Source of the DNA: Mesorhizobium sp.
Lineage (GTDB): Bacteria > Pseudomonadota > Alphaproteobacteria > Rhizobiales > Rhizobiaceae
Assembly: GCF_017306585.1 (NCBI RefSeq)
Contig: NZ_JAFKIC010000144.1
Coordinates: 1 to 41,108 of the forward strand
Direction of reading: 5' to 3'
DNA length: 41,108 nucleotides
Part shown: piece by piece, positions 23,026 through 30,605 of the stretch
Layout: the number at the start of each line of letters is the position of its first letter
Numbering within the stretch: the first letter of the stretch is position 1
Position numbers and translations under genes: made by a program
The notes under the pieces: generated by a model
What the model was told of the DNA's origin: nothing
Seen by the model: only the letters and a program-made list of their open reading frames with translations
The model's database searches: none

Positions 23026-23814
23026 TCAGGCCGCGCGGCCATAGAAGCCGACGCGCTCCTCCTCGGTGAACATGACGCCTGGACGTTCGTAGTAGGAAAA
23101 CACCGCGATCATGCGTTCGCGGTTGCCCTCGACCGTGGTGACCCGATGGGCCGTGTTCTTGCCGCGGAAAACATTCAGCGTGCCGGCCTTGATGCGCAGG
23201 ATCTTCGCTTCGGGATCGCGCCCCTCGAGCAGCTTTGCCACGCCGTCATAGTTCGGGTCGCTCTCGGAGCGCAGGTCGGTGCGATACTCGAAGTCGCCGC
23301 CGATTTCGGGCGCCTGCAGCAAAAGCGTCGTGGTGAATTCCGAGCGGTCGAAATGCCAGTTGAGCGCCTCGCCGGCGCGATAGCCCATGACGTTGGCGCG
23401 GGCGAGGGGGTCCTGCATCACGTAGAGGTTGGGCTTGTCCATCGTCGCCGCGAGGAAGCGCACCAGCGGTTCGTATTCATAGATCGACAGCACGGTGCTG
23501 TCGGGGATCTGGTCCGCGCATACCGTGTGGCTTATCGTTTCGACCTTGCGCAGCGCCGGATGATCCGGCGCCAGTTCCGGGATCGACGGCTTGAAGTAGA
23601 TGTTGTGCAGCCGTTTATGGATATGGGAGTTCGTGTCCATGACCGGCCGGATTTCGGTGACGGCCCGCTCGGCGACACCAGGGCGCAGGAACGCTTCCAG
23701 GTTGAACATGCCGTTCGCCGCGAGCGCGGCCTTGGATTCGTCCACGAGGCGATGCCATTCGGGGCTGCCTTCGCGGTCGATCGGATAGCGGTCGAGATCG
23801 AGAATGTCTTTCAT
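23026..23814 (-). CDS. 2-oxoglutarate/Fe(II)-dependent oxygenase, BesD/HalD-like fold but with the hydroxylase triad
   Basis: This 262-residue cytosolic enzyme has the Fe(II) facial triad H154-x-D156 (NWHFDRSEF) and H223 (NTAHRVTT), with R232 or R234 (NRERM) to hold 2-oxoglutarate. The C-terminal block RPGVMFTEEERVGFYGR and the general layout recall the family that contains the amino-acid halogenases BesD and HalD. Those have Gly in place of the Asp, whereas Asp is present here, so hydroxylation is expected. Free amino acids or small amine acids are likely substrates. ATG 23814 has GGAGGA upstream; the longer open frame to 24093 is rejected because it runs through the divergent LysR gene. It precedes the GntR-enolase genes by 112 bases, and its product may feed the enolase enzymes. 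Confidence 0.83.
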   Translation of the reverse strand: MKDILDLDRYPIDREGSPEWHRLVDESKAALAANGMFNLEAFLRPGVAERAVTEIRPVMDTNSHIHKRLHNIYFKPSIPELAPDHPALRKVETISHTVCADQIPDSTVLSIYEYEPLVRFLAATMDKPNLYVMQDPLARANVMGYRAGEALNWHFDRSEFTTTLLLQAPEIGGDFEYRTDLRSESDPNYDGVAKLLEGRDPEAKILRIKAGTLNVFRGKNTAHRVTTVEGNRERMIAVFSYYERPGVMFTEEERVGFYGRAA

Positions 23815-23914
23815 GTCGTGTCCTCCAGGGTCGGGCACAGAAGACGGCAAAAAATTCTTTCTCTCAACGGGCAAAATAATTAGGATTGGCCAAGAAAAAC
23901 TTGGGGAAGCTCGT

Positions 23915-24847
23915 ATGGATCGGCTGCCGCCGCTGAATGCCATCAAGGCCTTCGAGGTCGCCGCGCGCACCGGCAGCTTCACCCTGGCCGCGAGTGAGCT
24001 TGGCGTCTCCTCGGCGGCGGTCAGCCAGCAGATACGCAACCTCGAAAGCTGGTTCGGCAAGCAGTTGTTCGTACGCACGGGCAACCGGATCACGCTGACC
24101 GATGCCGGCCATGCGATCTATCCGCAGACCGCGCGTGCGCTCGGCGACATCGCGGCCATCGGCCAGCGCATGCTCGAAGGCGGCTTGAGGACCCGACTTG
24201 TCGTCAGCGTGCCGTTCTCGCTTGCGGAGCTTTGGCTGGCGCCAAGGCTTGCCCTCCTGCTCGACAGTTTCCCGCACATGGCGATCGACGTTCGGGCAGA
24301 GGATGATCCGATCGATCTGATGCGCTGGAATGTCGATCTGCGCATCAGCTATGGCGACTATCATTATCCGGGCCTGCGGATGGTCCGCCTCGTCCATGAC
24401 GAGGTCTTGCCGGTCTGCTCGCCCGACTTCTGGCGCCTGCACGGAAACGGCGATCCGGCGCTGGCGGGTCTGCACGAGAGCCAGTTCATCCACACCAACT
24501 GGGGTCCGAACTATGCCTCGCACCCGACCTGGACGGACTGGTTCGCGGCTTCGGGCGGCTCGCGCGCACCCGATCCCTCGCACGGCCGCCGCGTCGGCCT
24601 GTCCAGCCTGGCGATCGCCTCGGCGAGGCTGGGGCTGGGCATCGCGCTTGGCCAGCGAGTGATGGCCCAGGCCGATCTTGACGCAGGCCGGCTGATCGCG
24701 CCTTCCTCTTTATCCGTGCGGCTCGGGCACCCCTATTGCGCCTTCATGCCTGCGGCGAAGGCCGACCGAGCCGACGTGGCCGCCCTTGTCGACCTCTTGA
24801 CGAAAACGGCGCCCGCGACCCGTGGAAGGGTCGGGGCGCCGCACTGA
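23915..24847 (+). CDS. LysR-family regulator, GcvA-like
   Basis: This 310-residue LysR protein has an N-terminal helix-turn-helix that begins with the GcvA-style LPPLNAIKAFEVAARTGSFT, followed by AVSQQIRNLESWFGKQLF and the effector domain (RTRLVVSVPFSLAELWLAPR, MRWNVDLRISYGDYHYPGL). ATG 23915 is preferred over an in-frame ATG at 23804, since the DNA-binding helix begins just after it and GGGGAAG precedes it. It diverges from the 2-oxoglutarate oxygenase gene with a 100-base spacer, so it probably regulates that gene. A short inverted repeat CCAAG-AAAAA-CTTGG (23890-23904) lies just before its ribosome site. Its 3' end overlaps a strong hairpin that probably terminates the convergent RND operon. 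Confidence 0.9.
   Translation: MDRLPPLNAIKAFEVAARTGSFTLAASELGVSSAAVSQQIRNLESWFGKQLFVRTGNRITLTDAGHAIYPQTARALGDIAAIGQRMLEGGLRTRLVVSVPFSLAELWLAPRLALLLDSFPHMAIDVRAEDDPIDLMRWNVDLRISYGDYHYPGLRMVRLVHDEVLPVCSPDFWRLHGNGDPALAGLHESQFIHTNWGPNYASHPTWTDWFAASGGSRAPDPSHGRRVGLSSLAIASARLGLGIALGQRVMAQADLDAGRLIAPSSLSVRLGHPYCAFMPAAKADRADVAALVDLLTKTAPATRGRVGAPH
24808..24840 (-). terminator. Probable terminator of the RND operon, inside the 3' end of the LysR gene
   Basis: GGCGCCC-g-CGACCC (24808-24821) pairs with GGGTCG-GGGCGCC (24828-24840) around a six-base loop, giving 13 pairs and one bulged G. On the minus strand the hairpin is followed by GTTTTC. The adaptor gene stops at 24869, so the hairpin lies about 30 bases downstream, within the last codons of the convergent LysR gene. 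A second inverted repeat, GAAACCGG/CCGGTTTC (24846-24884), lies between. Confidence 0.5.
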
Positions 24848-24868
24848 AACCGGTTCCGATGGGGGGTA

Positions 24869-26026
24869 TCAGCTAGCCGGTTTCTGTTGGGGCAATGGGG
24901 AAATCGGCATTCCGGGCCCGATCTTCTGCAGATTGCCCGTGATCACCTGGTCGCCTTCCGAGACGCCGCTCAGAATGGCCACCAGATCGCCGCTGGTCGG
25001 TCCAAGCGAAACCAGCCGCTGGTCGACCGTATTGCCCTTGCCGACGACGTAGAGATATTTGCCGAGCTGGCTCGATCCCAGCGCCGTCTGCGGCACCATC
25101 AGCGCATCCGGCTGCTGCTTGATGTGCAGCCGCACGCGCACATACTGGCCAGGCAGCAGCGTGAACTTGCCGTTGCCGATTGTGGCGCGCGCCGTGATCG
25201 TGCCGGTCGAGTGGTCGACCGTGTTGTCCATGAAGGTGAGCTCGCCCTTCTGGCTGGCCCCGGTCTCACCCGGAAGCAGCACCTCGACCTCGATCGGGCC
25301 GTTGGCGCGGGCCTGCTCTATGTCGGCCAGATCCGTTTCGCTGGGGTTGAAGGTGACATAGATCGGGTCGAGCTGCACCAGCGTGTTGAGCACGGTGCCG
25401 GCGACACTGACCAGCGTTCCGACCGAGGCCTGGTTGCGGCCGAGCCGCCCGGTGAACGGGGCATGGATCTGGGAATAGCCCAGATTGAGTTCTGCGGTGC
25501 GCACCGCCGCCTGGTTCAACGCCAGCGACGCCTCGGCCTCGCGCAAAGTGCTGGTGCGCTGGTCGAAGCCGTCCTTGGCCAGATAGCCGCTCTTGGCGAG
25601 TTCGGTGCCGCGGCCGAGGTTGGAACGTGCATAGTCGAGCGTCGCCGTGTCGCGCTGTACCTGAGCCTTTGCCTGGTCGAGCGCGGCCTGGAAGTCGTCC
25701 GGCGAGATCTTGTAGAGAAGGTCGCCCTGGCGGACATCGGCGCCGTCCTGCGCCGTCTGTTCCTGCAGATAGCCGGGCACGCGCGCCTGCAGCGTGATGC
25801 TGCGGATCGGTTCGGTCCGTGCGGCGTAGTCGAGGTAGATCGGGATCGTCTTCTTGACGACGCTCGCCACCGGCACCGGCATGACGAACGCGGCAGGAGC
25901 CGGTGTCGCCGCCCCAGCCGTGGAGCCGCTCAGCCGAAGGTTGCCCATGTCGAGCAGGTGGACGCTCGCCACCGAGATCGCGCCCAGCGCGACAGCCGTA
26001 CCCAAGGCGATTTTCCATTTACGCAT
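24869..26026 (-). CDS. RND efflux periplasmic adaptor (membrane fusion protein)
   Basis: This 385-residue protein links the inner-membrane pump to an outer-membrane channel. It has an N-terminal membrane anchor or signal (WKIALGTAVALGAISVASV) with no lipobox Cys, then a beta-barrel/lipoyl half (ARTEPIRSITLQARVPGYL, DGADVRQGDLLYKISPDDF), a helical hairpin (LDQAKAQVQRDTATLDYARS), the second lipoyl half (IHAPFTGRLGRNQASVGTLV) and the beta-barrel and proximal domains. Length is usual for AcrA/MexA-like adaptors. It begins 15 bases after the pump gene, so it is the last gene of the operon, the reverse of the common adaptor-first order. No outer-membrane channel gene is present in the window. Confidence 0.93.
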   Translation of the reverse strand: MRKWKIALGTAVALGAISVASVHLLDMGNLRLSGSTAGAATPAPAAFVMPVPVASVVKKTIPIYLDYAARTEPIRSITLQARVPGYLQEQTAQDGADVRQGDLLYKISPDDFQAALDQAKAQVQRDTATLDYARSNLGRGTELAKSGYLAKDGFDQRTSTLREAEASLALNQAAVRTAELNLGYSQIHAPFTGRLGRNQASVGTLVSVAGTVLNTLVQLDPIYVTFNPSETDLADIEQARANGPIEVEVLLPGETGASQKGELTFMDNTVDHSTGTITARATIGNGKFTLLPGQYVRVRLHIKQQPDALMVPQTALGSSQLGKYLYVVGKGNTVDQRLVSLGPTSGDLVAILSGVSEGDQVITGNLQKIGPGMPISPLPQQKPAS

Positions 26027-26041
26027 GATCAGTCTCCAATC

Positions 26042-29000
26042 CTATTCAGCCGCCTGCGCCAGGGGAGGGAGGGCGGGTTCGGCTGTTGGTTCGATATGTT
26101 GGGAGGCGGGTTCGCCGCCTTGGCGGCGCTCCCGCAGCTGTTCGATGACCGCGTAGAAGACCGGCACGAACACCAGCGACAGGATGGTCGCGGCGACCAT
26201 GCCGCCAAACACGGTGGTGCCGATCGACTGGCGGCTGGCGGCGCCGGCGCCGGTGGCGAACATCAGCGGCAGCACGCCGAGGATGAAGGCGAAAGCTGTC
26301 ATCAGGATCGGCCGCAGTCTAAGCCGTGCGGCTTCCATCGCCGCCTCGATGATGCTGAGGCCTTCCTCGCGCCGCCGCCGTGCGAACTCGACGATCAGGA
26401 TCGCATTCTTGGCCGCCAGGCCGATCAGCATCACGAAGCCGATCTGCGAGTAGACGTCGATCTGCATGCCGCGCGCCCAAAGTGCCGCGAACGCGCCGAA
26501 CAGAGCGAGCGGCACCGCCAGCAGCACCATGAACGGCATGGCCCAGCTCTCATACTGCGCCGCCAGGATCAGGAAGACGAAGACGATGGCGAGCGCAAAG
26601 ACCACCGAGGCGATCGACCCCGCCTTGAGTTCCTGGAAGGTGATGCCGGTCCATTCGAAGCCGAAATCCCTGGGCAGCGCGGTCGCCGCGGCCCGCTCCA
26701 TCGCGGCAACGGCCTGGCCCGAGGAGAAGCCGGGCGCGGCGCCGCCATTGATGGTGGCCGAGGCGTTGTTGTTGTAGTGCGGCACGGTTTCCGGGCCGAC
26801 GAACGGCACGAGCTTGCCCAGCGTCGAGAGCGGCACCATGCCGCCGGAAGCATTGCGCACATAAAGCCGCGAGATGTCGGCGGCCCCGGCACGAGCGTCC
26901 TTGTCGGCCTGGATGGTCACCCGGAAGGTGCGGCCGAACAGGTTGAAGTCGTTGACGTAGAGCGAGCCGAGATAGATCTGCAGCGTGTTGAAGACGTCGG
27001 GCAGGTTGAGCCCGAGCAGCTTCGCCTTGGCCCGGTCGAGGTCGTAGTTGAACTGCGGCGTCGAGGTCGAGAAGGGCGAGAACAATTGCTGCGGATTGAT
27101 CTCGGGCTGCTTGCGCGCCTCGGCGATCACGGCTTGCGTGGCGTCGTTCAGCGCCGTGCTGCCGCGGCCGGTCAGATCCTCGACGACGAATTCGAAGCCG
27201 CCCGTCGTGCCGATGCCCGGGATGGACGGCGGATCGAACGAAAGCGCGAAGGCTTCCGGGATCTGCATCAGCTTGCCGCGCACGTCGGCGACGAGCTTCG
27301 AGGCGCTCTGGTCGGGCCCGCGCTCTTCCCATGGTTTGAGGATGGCGAATTCGACCGCGGAATTCGACTGCGCGGCGCTGGTCAGGAAGTTCAGGCCGCT
27401 GATCGAGCCGACGATGTCGACGCCGGGCGTCGCCTGCAGGATGTCGCGCGCCTTCTGGGCCACCGCGTCGGTGCGCTCCAGCGAGGCGCCGTCGGGCAAC
27501 TGGATGACGACAAAGAAATAACCCTGGTCCTCGACGGGGAGGAAGGTCGAGGGCAGCTTCTGCCAGACGAAATAGGTGGCGACCAGCCCGGCCGCGAACA
27601 GGCCGAGCATGATCCACCGCAGGCGGATGAGGAAGCGCACGCCATGGGCGTAGGCATGCGACAGCTTGTCGAACCCCGTGTTGAACCAGCGGAACAGCAC
27701 GAACTGCTCGCCATGGCGATGGCGCAGGAAGGCGGCGCTCAGCGCCGGGCTCAGCGTCAGCGAGTTGAAGGCCGAGATGCCGACCGAGATCGCCACCGTC
27801 AGCGCGAACTGATTGTAGAGCCGCCCCGACACGCCGGGAATGAAGGCGACCGGTATGAACACCGCCATCAGCACGGCGGTCGTGGCGATGATCGGGCCGG
27901 TGACCTCCGCCATGGCCGCCTTGGTAGCAGCCAATGGTTTCAGCCCGGCTTCGAGCTGTCGCTCGACATTCTCGACCACCACGATCGCGTCGTCGACGAC
28001 GAGGCCGATCGCCAGCACCATGCCGAGCAGGGACAGCATGTTGAGGGAGAAACCCATCATCTCCATGACGACGAGCGTCGCCACCAGCGACACCGGAATG
28101 GCGATGGTCGGGATGATGGTCGTGCGCCAGCTCTGCAGGAAGATGAACACCACCGCCACGACCAGCACCAGCGCTTCGCCGAGCGTGATCAGCACGTCGT
28201 GCATCGACGCCGAAACGAAACGCGTCGTGTCATAGTGCATGGCGTAGGACACGCCCTTGGGGAAGCGCGTCGACAGTTCCTGCATCTTGTCCTTGACGCG
28301 CTGCTGGAGGTCGAGCGCGTTGGACCCGGGCATCTGGTAGACGGCCAGCACCACGGTCGGGTCCTTGCCGAAGAAGGCGGAGGAGGAATATTGCAGTGCG
28401 CCGAGCTCGATGCGCGCGACGTCGCGCAACTTGACCAGCGAACCGGTCGCCGTGTTGGCGCGTACGACGATGTCGCCGAATTCCTTCGGGTCGCTCAGGC
28501 GGCCGACGGCATTGACCTGCATTTCGAAGGCGGTGCCGGCGGGGGCCGGCGACTGGCCGATCTTGCCGGCCGCCACCTGGACGTTCTGTTCGGCGATGGC
28601 GTTCTGGACATCGACGGCGGTGATGCCGAGATTGGCGAGCTTGTCCGGATCGAGCCAGACGCGCATCGAATAGCGGCGCTCGCCGAAGATCTGCACGTCG
28701 CCGACGCCCTGCAGTCGCTTCAGCGGGTCAACGACCTGCAGATAGGCAAGGTTCGAAAGCGCCACCGGATCGACGGAATTGTCGGGCGAGGTGAGGTTGA
28801 CGATCAGGACGAAGTTCGGATTCTGCTTCTTGATCGTCACCCCGCCCTGGTTGACGATCGCCGGCAGCGAGGATGCCGCCTGGCTGACGCGGTTCTGCAC
28901 GTCGACGGCGGCGGTACTCAGGGAATAGCCTACATCGAAGGTGATGGTGATGGTCGAGGAGCCGTCATTGGAGCTCGTCGACGACATGTAGGTCATGCCC

Positions 29001-29227
29001 TGCACGCCGTTGATCTGCTGTTCCAGCGGCGTCGTCACCGTGTCCGCCACCACTTGCGCGCTGGCGCCTGGATAGTGGGCGCTGACCACGACCTGGGGCG
29101 GCGTGATGTCGGGGAATTGCGAGACCGGCAGCAGGAAATAACAAATCGTCCCGGCGAGCACCATGATGATGGCGATCGCCGAGGCGAAGATCGGACGGTG
29201 GATGAAGAAGTTTACCACGACACGCAT
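26042..29227 (-). CDS. RND multidrug efflux pump, inner-membrane subunit (AcrB/HAE1 type)
   Basis: This 1061-residue pump has the HAE1 layout: an N-terminal helix (FFIHRPIFASAIAIIMVLAG), a large periplasmic loop beginning FPDITPPQVVVSAHYPGASA, six helices with the proton-relay aspartates in GLVVDDAIVVVENVER, a second helix-loop repeat (VEDQGYFFVVIQLPDGASL), and a final membrane domain (AAKNAILIVEFARRRREEGL). Length is typical. It probably exports lipophilic drugs or plant phenolics in exchange for protons. The start overlaps a small upstream gene by 16 bases. Divergent TetR and its two operators suggest induction by a pump substrate. Confidence 0.95.
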   Translation of the reverse strand: MRVVVNFFIHRPIFASAIAIIMVLAGTICYFLLPVSQFPDITPPQVVVSAHYPGASAQVVADTVTTPLEQQINGVQGMTYMSSTSSNDGSSTITITFDVGYSLSTAAVDVQNRVSQAASSLPAIVNQGGVTIKKQNPNFVLIVNLTSPDNSVDPVALSNLAYLQVVDPLKRLQGVGDVQIFGERRYSMRVWLDPDKLANLGITAVDVQNAIAEQNVQVAAGKIGQSPAPAGTAFEMQVNAVGRLSDPKEFGDIVVRANTATGSLVKLRDVARIELGALQYSSSAFFGKDPTVVLAVYQMPGSNALDLQQRVKDKMQELSTRFPKGVSYAMHYDTTRFVSASMHDVLITLGEALVLVVAVVFIFLQSWRTTIIPTIAIPVSLVATLVVMEMMGFSLNMLSLLGMVLAIGLVVDDAIVVVENVERQLEAGLKPLAATKAAMAEVTGPIIATTAVLMAVFIPVAFIPGVSGRLYNQFALTVAISVGISAFNSLTLSPALSAAFLRHRHGEQFVLFRWFNTGFDKLSHAYAHGVRFLIRLRWIMLGLFAAGLVATYFVWQKLPSTFLPVEDQGYFFVVIQLPDGASLERTDAVAQKARDILQATPGVDIVGSISGLNFLTSAAQSNSAVEFAILKPWEERGPDQSASKLVADVRGKLMQIPEAFALSFDPPSIPGIGTTGGFEFVVEDLTGRGSTALNDATQAVIAEARKQPEINPQQLFSPFSTSTPQFNYDLDRAKAKLLGLNLPDVFNTLQIYLGSLYVNDFNLFGRTFRVTIQADKDARAGAADISRLYVRNASGGMVPLSTLGKLVPFVGPETVPHYNNNASATINGGAAPGFSSGQAVAAMERAAATALPRDFGFEWTGITFQELKAGSIASVVFALAIVFVFLILAAQYESWAMPFMVLLAVPLALFGAFAALWARGMQIDVYSQIGFVMLIGLAAKNAILIVEFARRRREEGLSIIEAAMEAARLRLRPILMTAFAFILGVLPLMFATGAGAASRQSIGTTVFGGMVAATILSLVFVPVFYAVIEQLRERRQGGEPASQHIEPTAEPALPPLAQAAE

Positions 29228-29460
29228 GCCTCGCCGGCTGCTCTTGCCCGCCCGAAGGCGCTGGCAACCTTGGACAACTGGCCGTGCCCGTCAGGCGATT
29301 GCTCGCCTGAACGAAGCAGCGGCACCTCGCGACGCTCCTCGGCAAGCGAGCGAAGCATTTTCTCGAAGGCGCGGGGGTCGACCCCATCTGCTTTCATGAC
29401 CAGCCGGATCATCGGATCCCGGACGGCCTCATCTATGGTAAGATCGCGGCGCTGTGGCAT
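29212..29460 (-). CDS. Small protein upstream of the RND pump, function unknown
   Basis: This 82-residue protein has an N-terminal half that looks conserved (LTIDEAVRDPMIRLVMKADG, then DPRAFEKMLRSLAEERR) and a low-complexity C-terminal half. I have the impression of similar short rhizobial proteins with a DPxIxxxMxADGV pattern, but cannot name a family. It is the first frame behind the TetR operators, and its end overlaps the pump start by 16 bases, so it may couple translation of the pump. It has no signal peptide or membrane segment. The overlap and the position argue for a real gene. Confidence 0.55.
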   Translation of the reverse strand: MPQRRDLTIDEAVRDPMIRLVMKADGVDPRAFEKMLRSLAEERREVPLLRSGEQSPDGHGQLSKVASAFGRARAAGEACVSW

Positions 29461-29613
29461 TGGCCGGCTCCTTGTCTGTCGATTCGCAGCCCTTGCTCGC
29501 GAACCGTTTTCATCTCTTCACCGGCCGAGGCCGCATGATTGGCAGTTTTCTCACCCGTCTCGATCTGGCAGGACCAGTTCACGGCCTTGTTATTGACGAC
29601 GGATGATATAGGT

Positions 29614-29654
29614 GTTACCAGTAAGTAACATTCTGGAAGTTACAGACCGGTAAC
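29614..29654. promoter_or_regulatory. Two tandem TetR operators, GTTAC-N6-GTAAC
   Basis: Two 16-base dyads, GTTACCAGTAAGTAAC (29614-29629) and GTTACAGACCGGTAAC (29639-29654), lie 25 bases apart centre to centre. Together they form a larger symmetry, GGTGTTACC (29611-29619) against GGTAACACC (29649-29657), with the same centre. They lie 48 bases before the TetR start and 153 bases before the small upstream gene, so bound TetR could block both promoters. Confidence 0.75.
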
Positions 29655-29702
29655 ACCCTAGTCAAGAGGTGGCCGAGGGTTTTTTGGAAACGAAAGGAGA
29701 TC

Positions 29703-30296
29703 ATGATGACAGACGGCGTCGTGGAGCGCTCTCGTCCCCGGGATCGGATCCTGGAGACAGCGCGCGACATGTTCCACAAGCACGGCATCAAGGGTGTCGG
29801 CGTCGATGCCATCACCGAAGCCGCCGGCACGAACAAGATGACGCTCTATCGTCACTTCGAATCCAAGGACGATCTCATCGTCGAGTGCCTGCGCGCCAAT
29901 GCCGCCAAGGCCGGCGCGATGTGGGACACCTTCGAAGCTGAATTCCCCGGCGACAAGCTCGCGCAGCTTCATGCCTGGGTTCGCAAGGCGGCCGCCATGC
30001 TCAACACGGACGGCCGCGGCTGCGACATGGCCAACGCCGCCGCTGAACTGACCGAACCCGACCATCCGGCAAGGCGCGTGATCAAGGAACTCAAGGAAGC
30101 CCAGCGCGAGCGGCTGGTGGGTTTGTGCCGGGATGCCGGCATCGGCCAGGCCGAGCTTCTTGCCGACACGCTGTCGCTGCTGTTCGAGGGCGCGCGCGTC
30201 AGCGTGCAGACCGTGGGCGCCGAAGGCCCCAGCACGCAGTTCGTGCGCATGGCCGAGGGTTTGATCGTCTCCTTCCGCGGCAGCGCGGCTGGTTAA
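29703..30296 (+). CDS. TetR-family repressor of the RND operon
   Basis: This 197-residue protein has a TetR helix-turn-helix at residues 12-58 (RDRILETARDMFHKHGIKGV, DAITEAAGTNKMTLYRHFES) and a helical ligand-binding domain ending in LLFEGARVSVQTVGAEGPST. AAAGGAGATC precedes the two consecutive ATG codons at 29703 and 29706. It diverges from the RND operon across tandem operators, the standard arrangement of a TetR-controlled efflux system. The inducer is probably a pump substrate and cannot be read from the sequence. Confidence 0.93.
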   Translation: MMTDGVVERSRPRDRILETARDMFHKHGIKGVGVDAITEAAGTNKMTLYRHFESKDDLIVECLRANAAKAGAMWDTFEAEFPGDKLAQLHAWVRKAAAMLNTDGRGCDMANAAAELTEPDHPARRVIKELKEAQRERLVGLCRDAGIGQAELLADTLSLLFEGARVSVQTVGAEGPSTQFVRMAEGLIVSFRGSAAG

Positions 30297-30390
30297 ATCT
30301 GCCCGCTTCTATCTGCGCGGCCCATCTGAGGTAACGTCCAGCGCGCCATTTTCGGCGTGCCGCGAATATCGCCATTCCCGAGGCTGAACG

Positions 30391-30510
30391 AAAAAAGCCC
30401 GCTGCCGGGAGGAGGTGGCAGCGGGCTCGATTTCGAATGTGGCGCGGGAGGAGGTGCACCCCATTCAGGGCCGGCATCGCATCTGGGAGGAGTAGATGGC
30501 CGACACCCAG
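30391..30510 (-). ncRNA. Alpha-r14-like trans-acting small RNA with three anti-Shine-Dalgarno loops
   Basis: On the minus strand three consecutive hairpins each expose CTCCTCCC in the loop. Hairpin 1: CATCT/AGATG stem, loop ACTCCTCCC (30498-30480). Hairpin 2: GGTGC/GCGCC stem with one G-U pair, loop ACCTCCTCCC (30460-30441). Hairpin 3: an 11-bp stem AGCCCGCTGCC/GGCAGCGGGCT, loop ACCTCCTCCC (30427-30396), followed by six Ts, so it is also the terminator. This is the defining pattern of the rhizobial alpha-r14 family (NfeR1 in Sinorhizobium) and of CUCCUCCC-motif RNAs generally, which pair with ribosome-binding sites of many mRNAs, often of ABC importers, and reduce translation. The 5' end is approximate. 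Confidence 0.85.
30396..30427 (-). terminator. Intrinsic terminator of the small RNA
   Basis: A perfect 11-bp GC-rich stem (30396-30406 with 30417-30427) and a ten-base loop are followed on the minus strand by TTTTTT (30396-30391). It ends the small RNA and could also catch read-through from the LacI-type gene that stops at 30606. Confidence 0.88.
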
Positions 30511-30605
30511 AAGCTACGGGTTGCCCAATGATTCGGCAACGATGAATTGTGCATGGCAGCTGTGCAGATTTGCCGTGTCGCCGTGAAAACCCGCGAAATA
30601 CCGCC

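Larger units (their letters stand above)
30297..30605. other. 309-base spacer between TetR and LacI-type genes, holds a small RNA
   Basis: There is no protein gene in this stretch. Its central part (30391 to about 30510, minus strand) carries the anti-Shine-Dalgarno small RNA described separately. The part 30511-30605 should contain that RNA's promoter, but I could not fix a convincing -35/-10 pair. Confidence 0.6.

Noticed and set aside
24887-29596. A 1569-codon open frame on the plus strand across the RND genes
   Set aside because: It is antisense to the pump and adaptor genes. Its translation is rich in Arg, His, Asp and Gly with no domain, and such frames arise from the codon bias of GC-rich genes.
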